DNA of 64,000 nucleotides from Arthrobacter sp. 9V (lineage in GTDB: Bacteria > Actinomycetota > Actinomycetes > Actinomycetales > Micrococcaceae): the NCBI RefSeq assembly GCF_902506065.1, contig NZ_LR732912.1:914387-978386 (forward strand). Direction: 5' to 3'. Each line of letters begins with the position of its first letter. Position 1 is the stretch's first letter. The position numbers and the translations under genes were made by a program. Below the pieces are notes generated by a model. That model was not told the DNA's origin. It did no database searches and saw nothing but the letters and a program-made list of their open reading frames with translations. Shown piece after piece: positions 16,369-22,940 of the stretch.

Positions 16369-16794
16369 GTGGAACCTCAGAATCCGTACCCTCCTCACTA
16401 TTTCCCGCCTCAGCCCGGACAAGTCCAGGTACAGCCGTTGCCCGCCTGGGCAAGGACCTTCCGGACCGTCCTGCTATTCGGTGCCGGACTTCTGGTGCTC
16501 CTGCTGCTGCTACTTGTAGGTACGTCAACGTCCGGATCAGCGGATATGTACACCTCAGGCGGACGAAGCGCTCTCCAAGCGATGGTGTGGCTAGGCCTGG
16601 GAGCACTGTTACTGACAATCCCGTACGTGCTCGCCAGCATTGTCTATGCTGTTTTGTGGGCCAGTAAGCTGCACGGCAGGGGCTTTCGGCGTTACCCGGG
16701 CACAAGTTGGATCCTGATCGCCGGACCAATTCTGGCGGCGCTGCCTATGGTGCTGCTGATAGGGACGATTGCGTCCAACACCAGCACATGGTGA
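16369..16794 (+). CDS. Small three-helix membrane protein
   Basis: A GTG start at 16369 (AAGAAGAG upstream) gives 141 residues. The N-terminal 25 residues are rich in Pro, Gln and Tyr (PYPPHYFPPQPGQVQVQPLP). Three membrane helices follow at about 31-50, 67-92 and 109-130. The family is not recognised. Proline-rich N-termini of this kind are common on actinobacterial integral membrane proteins and may bind cytosolic partners. It lies 57 bases after the lipoprotein gene and 33 bases before the next membrane protein gene, so probably in one transcript. Confidence 0.7.
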   Translation: MEPQNPYPPHYFPPQPGQVQVQPLPAWARTFRTVLLFGAGLLVLLLLLLVGTSTSGSADMYTSGGRSALQAMVWLGLGALLLTIPYVLASIVYAVLWASKLHGRGFRRYPGTSWILIAGPILAALPMVLLIGTIASNTSTW

Positions 16795-16827
16795 ACCCGG
16801 GCCAACTGACTCGTAAGGAAACGGACC

Positions 16828-17253
16828 ATGTATTCAGAGAGTGAGCGGCGCAATGACGCCGTGTACGCCGAGCACAAGGCCGCGGTAGCAGCAGGGGAGA
16901 AGCGGGTCCTGCTCAATACTCGCAACGGCGAACTTCATAGCTACCCCGCGGACGAAATCGGCTTTGCGCCTGGCCGCGGTCAGGCGCAGGTCAGCACGTG
17001 GTGGGGTATGGGGATTCTCGCCGTGGTTGCCGGGATACTTACTGCTTTTTCCGTAGTGCTTTTCTTTGCGCCGCTGGTGCAAGGACAAAGTCCCATGTGG
17101 GGTGCGCTGTTCCTGACTGCTTTCGGCGGTGCATTCACGCTATATGCAGTCACGCTGTCCGTTCAGGAGTACCGGGCTACTCAGCTCCGAAAGCTACGGG
17201 GCTCACCTAAGCCGAGTTCCACCGGCAGGGTAGACATACCCTCTGATCATTAG
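16828..17253 (+). CDS. Two-helix membrane protein with an LRGSPKP tail
   Basis: A 141-residue product from the ATG at 16828, preceded by AAGGAAACGG. A soluble N-terminal part of about 50 residues is followed by two membrane helices (about 56-80 and 88-108) and a basic cytosolic tail QLRKLRGSPKP. The same order and a very similar tail (RRLKGLPKP) occur in the protein at 20303-20800, so the two are probably paralogues. No family name can be given. It sits in the run of four small membrane and lipoprotein genes from 15.7 to 17.7 kb. Confidence 0.7.
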   Translation: MYSESERRNDAVYAEHKAAVAAGEKRVLLNTRNGELHSYPADEIGFAPGRGQAQVSTWWGMGILAVVAGILTAFSVVLFFAPLVQGQSPMWGALFLTAFGGAFTLYAVTLSVQEYRATQLRKLRGSPKPSSTGRVDIPSDH

Positions 17254-17280
17254 TTCATACGTGCCATGGGGGACACCGCA

Positions 17281-17709
17281 ATGCGTCGTGGAAGAATAAT
17301 CGGCTTTGCCTTGCTTGCCTTGCTAACGCTTACGGCAGCTAGTTGCGATGAAAGGCCATTTACCCGCGATTACGCCCGGTCTGTTCCAAACTCCGTTATT
17401 CAGGTGGGCGAGAAGAGGGACAGGACCTGGGAGTACGTGGACCGGGATGGTGAATCGAAGAAACTCAACAGCTGCGAAGACGTGAGTCCTTGGAACGGCG
17501 CCTACAGCTGCAAATCACCTGACGGGGCGGTGGAGTTGAGCTACTCATCATCCAAACGCATGCGGAATCCCACGCTTCACGTCGGCGGCGAACAGGTGCC
17601 CCTGTACTGCACTAATGAAGGCTTCTGGGGCGACGGGTTGAGATTCTGTCTACCGGCGGCGGACTCTGCCGTCCCGCCCCAGCCGGTTCCGCGACGCGAT
17701 AAGTCCTAA
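17281..17709 (+). CDS. Small lipoprotein
   Basis: The ATG at 17281 follows GGGGG and gives 142 residues. The signal peptide RRGRIIGFALLALLTLTAAS leads to Cys22 as the lipidation site. The mature part has four further cysteines (in NSCEDVS, YSCKSP, LYCTNE, RFCLPA), likely forming two disulfides outside the cell. No known family. It closes the run of four genes that begins with the lipoprotein at 15706 and is convergent with VanW. Confidence 0.7.
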   Translation: MRRGRIIGFALLALLTLTAASCDERPFTRDYARSVPNSVIQVGEKRDRTWEYVDRDGESKKLNSCEDVSPWNGAYSCKSPDGAVELSYSSSKRMRNPTLHVGGEQVPLYCTNEGFWGDGLRFCLPAADSAVPPQPVPRRDKS

Positions 17710-17725
17710 CGCGGCACGCCTTCAT

Positions 17726-18598
17726 TTATGCGTTCACCGTGGCTGCACCGGCTTCTTCCGTCGCTACGGGGGGACTAGTCAGCACCGGCGCATTGATCAG
17801 GGCTCGGTCGTAGACCACCAGGGCGTTGTTCTCGATGATCTGTTCCTTGGATGTGACCAAGCCTGTTCGCTTGTCCCTGGTTAGCCTCATGACCCTGTTA
17901 TGGCGGTAGACCTGTCCCTTGGATTCGTAAAAGTAGGCATCCTCTTCCCGGATGTGGAACTTGACCTCGGGAACGCGTTCGGCACGAAGTTCACCGCACA
18001 GGTATTCGTCATTGGTGCTGACCAGGAATTGGAAGGACTGGTCAGTGTCGTTGCGCACTCTGTAGTCAAGGTAGTTATAGATGATTGAGGTGCCTGAGCC
18101 AAACGGAATTTGACGGTTAAAGTCCGGAAAAAGGTCCAGATCTCCATGGTGGTGGTGCTCGACTACTGTGAGCTCGCTGTGCAAGACCATCCAATGCAGG
18201 AGGTTGGTGAACTGACACAGCCCGCCGCCAATGCCTGAATCGGCCCGGCCATGGTTGATGACCAAACCTTCTCGGTAGCCTTTCGCTTCAGTGCAACTCC
18301 CTACGAGCTTCCAGAACGAAAAAGTCTCACCCGGGCGAATAACCACAGAGTCCACCAACGGGGCCGCGATTCCCAGACTCACCGCTTTATTCTCTTGCAG
18401 GTGTAAGTCCACGTTCCCGAGCTTGCGGCGGATCAGGGAGTTGTGGCGGTAGACCACTGCCGGCAGGTGTTCGCCTGTCCGACGCTTGGCGAACGTCATA
18501 GGAGAAAACAGGTCCCGCAGCTTCCGCGTCAGAATCATTCGTTGAACAGCAAGTCGGTACGTCAGCGGTGAGATCTCACAGAACAGTTTTCGTGCCAT
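17726..18598 (-). CDS. VanW family protein
   Basis: A 290-residue product from the ATG at 18598 with GGGGAACG directly upstream. The VanW signature is present: FSFWKLVGSCTEAKGYREGL, then SGIGGGLCQFTNLLHWMVLH and a late FGSGTSIIYNYLDYRVRNDT. VanW was first seen in vancomycin-resistance clusters, but its function is unknown and most copies, like this one, have no resistance genes nearby. There is no signal peptide or membrane helix in this form. An earlier in-frame ATG at 18658 would place a terminator hairpin inside the coding region and is less likely. The 5' leader carries that terminator-like hairpin. Confidence 0.88.
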   Translation of the reverse strand: MARKLFCEISPLTYRLAVQRMILTRKLRDLFSPMTFAKRRTGEHLPAVVYRHNSLIRRKLGNVDLHLQENKAVSLGIAAPLVDSVVIRPGETFSFWKLVGSCTEAKGYREGLVINHGRADSGIGGGLCQFTNLLHWMVLHSELTVVEHHHHGDLDLFPDFNRQIPFGSGTSIIYNYLDYRVRNDTDQSFQFLVSTNDEYLCGELRAERVPEVKFHIREEDAYFYESKGQVYRHNRVMRLTRDKRTGLVTSKEQIIENNALVVYDRALINAPVLTSPPVATEEAGAATVNA

Positions 18599-18608
18599 CG
18601 TTCCCCAT

Positions 18609-18629
18609 AAAAAATGCCCCTCCGGGGCA
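18609..18629 (-). terminator. Intrinsic terminator hairpin in the VanW leader
   Basis: On the minus strand TGCCCC, loop GGA, GGGGCA (18629-18615) is followed directly by six T residues (18614-18609). This is a textbook Rho-independent shape. The VanW ribosome binding site and ATG (18598) come right after the T-tract, so the hairpin lies in the VanW leader and not behind any leftward gene. Confidence 0.6.
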
Positions 18630-18640
18630 ACCCAGCCGGA

Positions 18641-19231
18641 ATGTCGGCATCCCTCCAATCATTCCAGACGCTGGATGAAAAGCTGAAAACAAGAGGCCCT
18701 CCGCAGGATGAGTTGCCAACGGTGTTGCACATTGGGCAGTTCTTATATCGCAGTCCCACGCGCGTCCTGGCAGTCAAGAGCGCAGATATATACGCCACTG
18801 GTTGCTCGTTCCAATTGGCGTGGATCATCCGCCGGGGTGAGGAGAGCGATCAAGAGTGGAACATCCTTCACGCATCGGTTTTCCAGCACGGTCCCGGGAT
18901 GGGACCAACCAGCGCGGATCTGCAGTTGCTGTTCGGCGTGGAGCTGCCGGATGGAACCAGTGCCAGGACGGGTATTCATGGGTGGGGCGCTCCCATGAAT
19001 CACGATCAGCAGCCTGAAGCGCCGGCCCTGACGTTCCGCGGAGGCGGAGGAAGCGGCAGCGACGACGAAGTCTCAGCCGCAGGAAACCTGTGGCTGTGGC
19101 CCCTACCTTCCGACGGTGAACTGCGGCTGCTGGCGCAGTGGAAAGGGCTCGGCATCGAGGAGTGTTCCATCGCGATTGACGCCAGCAACTTCAGTGCGGC
19201 CGCAACCAGCACGCAGAACTTCTGGCCGTAG
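18641..19231 (+). CDS. Hypothetical protein
   Basis: A frame of 196 residues from the ATG at 18641 (204 from an earlier ATG at 18614 that overlaps the VanW leader). The product looks soluble with no signal peptide. Features are LYRSPTRVLAVKSADIYATG, a segment ELPDGTSARTGIHGW, a Gly-rich turn RGGGGSGSDDE, and a final LRLLAQWKGLGIEECSIAIDAS. The strand-rich pattern could be a beta-sandwich. I recognise no family. It is divergent from VanW and precedes a MarR gene in the same direction. Confidence 0.65.
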   Translation: MSASLQSFQTLDEKLKTRGPPQDELPTVLHIGQFLYRSPTRVLAVKSADIYATGCSFQLAWIIRRGEESDQEWNILHASVFQHGPGMGPTSADLQLLFGVELPDGTSARTGIHGWGAPMNHDQQPEAPALTFRGGGGSGSDDEVSAAGNLWLWPLPSDGELRLLAQWKGLGIEECSIAIDASNFSAAATSTQNFWP

Positions 19232-19254
19232 CCTCCCACTACCTTCCCTGGAAG

Positions 19255-19272
19255 TAGGTTCCATGGAAACTA
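19255..19272. promoter_or_regulatory. Candidate operator before the MarR/SnoaL pair
   Basis: TAGGTTCCATGGAAACTA is an 18-base inverted repeat with only one unpaired position per arm, centred on TTCCATGGAA. It lies 20 bases before the MarR ATG at 19292. A related half-site (CTTCC / GGAAG) lies immediately upstream at about 19242-19254. Confidence 0.65.
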
Positions 19273-19291
19273 AGTGCTAGAGTTCCTCGAT

Positions 19292-19759
19292 ATGAACAAG
19301 GGCATCGAAACCCGCTTGCTGTACCCCCTTCTCAGTGAATTAACCCGGCTGGAAACTGAGCTGTGGGATGGGCTCGATAGCACTTTGCGCAGAGAACACG
19401 GCCTCCCCATGAGCAGATTCGAACCAATGGCAGTGGTGGGCCGCCTAGGTACGTGCCGGGTATTGGACGTGGCTAAGGCTCTTGCCATTTCCGTCGGAGG
19501 CACCAGCAAGCTCATCGACCGGATAGAAAAGGCCGGATACTGCCGCCGGAGAAACAACCCGGACGATCGTCGATCCTCGCTCATCGAGTTGACGGAGGAA
19601 GGGCGTGTGCTGCTGGAACGTGCCAGGAAGACCGTTGACGCGGAGCTGGAACTGCGGCTGAAACCTGTACTGAATCAGCAGAACGCTGAAGAACTGATGG
19701 AACTGCTGGGCAAGCTGCGGCAGGCCAGCCGGTTGGCGGTAGCCCAGCGTTCAAACTGA
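19292..19759 (+). CDS. MarR-family regulator
   Basis: A 155-residue winged-helix protein from the ATG at 19292. Helix-turn-helix at about 57-82 (TCRVLDVAKALAISVGGTSK, LIDRIEKAGYC) and wing RRRNNPDDRRSSLIELT with the DDRRS signature, then a dimerisation helix. It is followed 29 bases later by a SnoaL-like gene. The near-perfect palindrome upstream would give autoregulation and control of the pair. The ligand is unknown. Confidence 0.88.
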   Translation: MNKGIETRLLYPLLSELTRLETELWDGLDSTLRREHGLPMSRFEPMAVVGRLGTCRVLDVAKALAISVGGTSKLIDRIEKAGYCRRRNNPDDRRSSLIELTEEGRVLLERARKTVDAELELRLKPVLNQQNAEELMELLGKLRQASRLAVAQRSN

Positions 19760-19788
19760 CCTACCAAGACGTGAAGGAAACAAGCAAA

Positions 19789-20202
19789 ATGACTGAAGAA
19801 CTCCGTGCACGCATGGACCGTTTTGTTGAATTCATCAACTCGGGCGACCAGAACATCGGTGAGGAGATCATCTCACCGTCCGCCACGTTCCATGTCCCTT
19901 TCCTGCCAGAGCCCGTGCAAGGCCCTAGCGGTTACCTGCAAATCATTGGCATCATGCGACAGGCTTTCCCGGACGTCCAGTGGTCACTGGAGGAAACCGT
20001 CATTGAGGGAAACACGGTAGCCGCACGCTTCATCCTGCGTGGCACACATCAGGGGGACTTCCTCGGCGTGGCTGCAACCGGCAAGCCGATTGAAGCGCAG
20101 GCAATGAACATCTACCGATTCACGGATGGCCAAATCACTGAGGAGCATGGTCTCCCGGACCTGTTTGGGCTGATGATGCAAATCCGCCCGGCTGGCGTCT
20201 AA
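19789..20202 (+). CDS. SnoaL-like / ester cyclase family protein
   Basis: A 137-residue product from the ATG at 19789, preceded by GAAGG. It matches the NTF2-like SnoaL family: RMDRFVEFINSGDQNIGEEI, SPSATFHVPF, MRQAFPDVQWSLEETVIEGN, and VAARFILRGTHQGDFLGVAAT, then the typical IYRFTDGQITEEHGLPDLFG. Members are cyclases, isomerases or simple binding proteins. It is probably co-transcribed with the MarR gene 29 bases upstream, so its substrate may be linked to the MarR ligand. Confidence 0.85.
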   Translation: MTEELRARMDRFVEFINSGDQNIGEEIISPSATFHVPFLPEPVQGPSGYLQIIGIMRQAFPDVQWSLEETVIEGNTVAARFILRGTHQGDFLGVAATGKPIEAQAMNIYRFTDGQITEEHGLPDLFGLMMQIRPAGV

Positions 20203-20302
20203 CCCAGCTGCCTTTGGTCTTTACGCAACGCTAAACCTGCAGGCCATTCCCGTTAGGCTCAGGGATGATCCAGCGAATGCCGTTTTAAGGTGAAATTACT
20301 CT

Positions 20303-20800
20303 ATGACGTTGAACCATGGCCGGGGAAGAACTACCAGCGGCAAACCGGAGTTTGTCCTTCCGTCGGAACGCCCCTACTACTACGCATGGGGCGGCGACAA
20401 TCGCATGTACGCCTACACCCGGGGTGAATGGGGCCTGGGAGGTTCCTTGCCCAGCGGTGGCAACTACACGGTACGTTCAGGGACGGTGCAGTTCATCCTT
20501 GCAATCATCATGATTCCGGCCGCGGTGCTCAGCCTCGTCGTGCTCATCGCGGCCGTAGTCAGCTTGAACTGGATCGTAATGATTTTCGGCTTGGTCTGTA
20601 CCGCGCTATTCGCTGCAGCTCCTTATATAGGGTTCAAAGCGGCCAGGAATGAGTGGAAAGCACGGAAGGCGCGCAGGCTCAAAGGCCTACCGAAACCTCG
20701 GACTTCCGTGGGTGACGATGAAGCCAGGCAGTATTTCTTCGATCACCCGGAAGCAGGGCCGGAGATCACCCCGGAGAACTTCCCTGACGCCAAGTGGTGA
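20303..20800 (+). CDS. Two-helix membrane protein, paralogue of the 16828 gene
   Basis: A 165-residue product. A Tyr/Trp/Gly-rich soluble N-terminus of 60 residues (PYYYAWGGDNRMYAYTRGEW) precedes two membrane helices (about 66-90 and 92-112), then a basic tail NEWKARKARRLKGLPKPR and an acidic end. The layout and tail match the protein at 16828-17253, pointing to gene duplication. No named family. The gene ends 16 bases before the CmtR-like remnant and is likely transcribed into the metal-export genes. Confidence 0.75.
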   Translation: MTLNHGRGRTTSGKPEFVLPSERPYYYAWGGDNRMYAYTRGEWGLGGSLPSGGNYTVRSGTVQFILAIIMIPAAVLSLVVLIAAVVSLNWIVMIFGLVCTALFAAAPYIGFKAARNEWKARKARRLKGLPKPRTSVGDDEARQYFFDHPEAGPEITPENFPDAKW

Positions 20801-20816
20801 ACAGGAAAGGTACAGA

Positions 20817-20933
20817 ATGCGTGAATTCATGGGAGCTGACGCCCGGCTTGGTCATGCCATCAAGGACCTGATCGGTGTGGTCCTGGCCGTGGATCCGGAC
20901 TGCTGCGCGCCGGACGGGACGTGCCTGGCATGA
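20817..20933 (+). CDS. 38-residue C-terminal remnant of a CmtR-type metal sensor
   Basis: A 38-residue frame starts at the ATG at 20817 with AAAGG six bases upstream. The text ADARLGHAIKDLIGVVLAVD followed by PDCCAPDGTC closely resembles the last helix and tail of the ArsR/SmtB-family Cd/Pb sensor CmtR, where the pattern is HLARALGELVQVVLAVD and then a metal-binding cysteine. The winged-helix part and the other two metal ligands are absent, and an intact unrelated gene ends 16 bases upstream. The last codons overlap the ATG of the cation exporter (ATGA). It is either a decayed sensor kept for translational coupling, or a small cysteine peptide with its own role. Confidence 0.6.
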   Translation: MREFMGADARLGHAIKDLIGVVLAVDPDCCAPDGTCLA

Positions 20934-21766
20934 GCACCACCGTCACCTCCGTAACGTCGGATCGCCGTCTTGTTCTCACGCGACGTATCCGGCTGTTCGC
21001 AGCTGCGACCATCACTTACAACGTCATCGAAGCTGTGGTTGCCTTGTGGGCCGGTGGCGTCGCAGATTCCTCTGCCTTGATCGGCTTTGGGCTGGATTCG
21101 GTCATCGAGGTGACCTCCGCCCTTGCCCTGTCCTGGCAGTTCTCGGCGAAGGACCCGGAACGTCGTGAGCACCTGACCCTTCGAATCATCGCCATATCCT
21201 TTTTCGCCCTCGCAGCGTTCGTCGCCGTCGACGCTATTCGCTCCCTTACCGGCGGGGGAGAGCCCCGGCATTCCACCGCGGGTATTGTGATTGCCGCCCT
21301 GAGCTTGGCCATCATGCCGCTCCTGTCGTGGGCTCAGCGTCGTGCCGGACGGGAGCTCGGCTCAAAAACCGCTGTCGCCGATTCGAAGCAAACATTGCTC
21401 TGCACGTATCTTTCCGCCGTCCTTCTCCTTGGCCTGGTGCTGAACAGCACCCTGGGATGGTGGTGGGCCGATTCCGGGGCTGCCCTGGTGATCGCTGCTA
21501 TTGCTGTCCGCGAAGGCATCGAAGCATGGAAGGGCGATGTCTGCTGCGCCGTGCCCGGCAAAGTGGCCAACCTCACGCATGATGGTGACGACTGCTGCAC
21601 ACCTGCCCAGGAACTCCACCCGCAGCAGAGCCCGTCTGTCAGCACGGCAGGGAAATCCACCACTGGTGACACTGGTTGCTGTGCCGGCTGCGGAAGCGAC
21701 GCAGGCACTGTCCAGCCACCACTTTTTCTTCCTCAACGGCGGGAAACTGACGCTGCTTCTTCGTAA
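20930..21766 (+). CDS. CDF-type cation exporter with a cysteine-rich tail
   Basis: A 278-residue product from the ATG at 20930 (a GTG at 20921 is also in frame). Six membrane helices with the cation diffusion facilitator metal site: Asp46 and Asp56 in ADSSALIGFGLD (helix 2) and Asp181 in WWWADSGAA (helix 5). After helix 6 the usual cytosolic domain is replaced by a short tail with cysteine pairs at 205-206, 222-223 and 250-251 plus Cys254, suggesting thiol-based metal binding. This type is often next to CmtR-like sensors and exports Cd, Pb or Zn by proton exchange. Its start overlaps the stop of the CmtR remnant by four bases. The substrate is inferred. Confidence 0.88.
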   Translation: MSTTVTSVTSDRRLVLTRRIRLFAAATITYNVIEAVVALWAGGVADSSALIGFGLDSVIEVTSALALSWQFSAKDPERREHLTLRIIAISFFALAAFVAVDAIRSLTGGGEPRHSTAGIVIAALSLAIMPLLSWAQRRAGRELGSKTAVADSKQTLLCTYLSAVLLLGLVLNSTLGWWWADSGAALVIAAIAVREGIEAWKGDVCCAVPGKVANLTHDGDDCCTPAQELHPQQSPSVSTAGKSTTGDTGCCAGCGSDAGTVQPPLFLPQRRETDAASS

Positions 21767-21810
21767 CAAAGTTCTTGAGCGGGGTCTGTGCAGCCATGCC
21801 GGGTTGGAGC

Positions 21811-21829
21811 TTAGGCATGGCTAACCTAA
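21811..21829. promoter_or_regulatory. DtxR/IdeR iron box
   Basis: TTAGGCATGGCTAACCTAA matches the 19-base DtxR/IdeR pattern with outer arms TTAGG and CCTAA and the internal GGCTAA. It lies 58 bases before the FbpA-like ATG. Iron-loaded repressor would bind here and shut off the importer when iron is plentiful. Confidence 0.85.
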
Positions 21830-21886
21830 AGTTTTAGGAGGAGAAAGTCCCCAACCTTTCGCATCTTCCCCAAGAAAGTAGCCCCC

Positions 21887-22936
21887 ATGAAGTTCCGCAA
21901 GAACGCGCTGGCCGGAATCGCACTCGCCGCCACCGCAACCCTGGGCCTCGCGGCCTGTGGCTCCAACGCAGGCACCGCCCCTGCCGCGTCCGAATCCGCT
22001 GCTTCAGGCGATGGCATCACGGTGTACAACGCCCAGCATGAGAGCCTGACCAAGGAATGGATCGACGCCTTCACCAAGGAGACCGGCATCAAGGTCACCC
22101 TTCGCCAGGGCTCGGACACCGAAATGTCCAACCAGATCGTCCAAGAGGGCGCAGCTTCCCCGGCTGACGTTTTCCTTACGGAGAATTCACCTGCAATGGC
22201 GCAGGTTGAAAACGCCGGCCTCTTCGCTGACGTGGACAAGGCCACCATTGATCAGGTCCCGGCTGAGTTCCGTCCCTCCACGGGCAAGTGGACCGGCATT
22301 GCTGCCCGCTCCACGGTTTTGGTTTATGACAAGAACAAGATCAGCGAAGACAAGCTCCCCAAGTCCATGCTTGATCTTGCCAATCCTGAGTGGAAGGGCA
22401 AATGGGCGGCTTCGCCCACGGGCGCCGACTACCAGGCAATCGTTGCCGCTTTGCTCGAACTCAAGGGCGAGGAAGCCACTGAGGCTTGGCTCAAGGGCAT
22501 GAAGGAAAACTTCAAGGCCTACAAGGGCAACAGCACTGCCATGAAGGCCGTCAACGCCGGCGAAGTAGACGCTGCGCTGATCTACCACTACTACTACTAT
22601 GGCGATCAGGCCAAGACCGGCGAGAACTCCAAGAACGTCACCCCGTACTACTTCAAGAACCAGGATCCTGGAGCATTTCTCTCCATCTCCGGTGGCGGAG
22701 TTCTGAAGTCTTCCAAGAAGGCAGCCGACGCCCAGGCCTTCCTGAAGTTCATCACGGGCAAGCAAGGCCAGGAGATCCTCAAGACGGGGACCTCGTTTGA
22801 GTACGCAATCGCATCCCAGGTTGAGGCCAACCAAAAGCTTGTTCCCATCAAGGAACTGCAGGCACCTACGGTTGATCCGGCCAAGCTGAATTCCACCAAG
22901 GTCACCGAGCTGATGACCAAGGCAGGACTGCTGTAA
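21887..22936 (+). CDS. Iron(III) ABC transporter substrate-binding lipoprotein
   Basis: A 349-residue lipoprotein: signal peptide ending LAAC (Cys24), Ser/Ala linker, then a type-II periplasmic-binding fold of the FbpA/FutA ferric family. Blocks seen are ITVYNAQHESLTKEWIDAFT, GSDTEMSNQI, DVFLTENSPAM, AARSTVLVYDKNKI, and a tyrosine run IYHYYYYGDQ at the position of the conserved iron-binding tyrosine pair. It binds ferric iron outside the membrane and hands it to the permease. It is first in a three-gene operon with permease and ATPase behind it, and an iron box in front. Confidence 0.93.
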   Translation: MKFRKNALAGIALAATATLGLAACGSNAGTAPAASESAASGDGITVYNAQHESLTKEWIDAFTKETGIKVTLRQGSDTEMSNQIVQEGAASPADVFLTENSPAMAQVENAGLFADVDKATIDQVPAEFRPSTGKWTGIAARSTVLVYDKNKISEDKLPKSMLDLANPEWKGKWAASPTGADYQAIVAALLELKGEEATEAWLKGMKENFKAYKGNSTAMKAVNAGEVDAALIYHYYYYGDQAKTGENSKNVTPYYFKNQDPGAFLSISGGGVLKSSKKAADAQAFLKFITGKQGQEILKTGTSFEYAIASQVEANQKLVPIKELQAPTVDPAKLNSTKVTELMTKAGLL

Positions 22937-22940
22937 TACC

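Noticed and set aside
17726..18598. Vancomycin resistance locus because of VanW (and VanZ at 42.5 kb)
   Set aside because: No vanHAX-type ligase, dehydrogenase or dipeptidase genes are present, and both families are common outside resistance operons.
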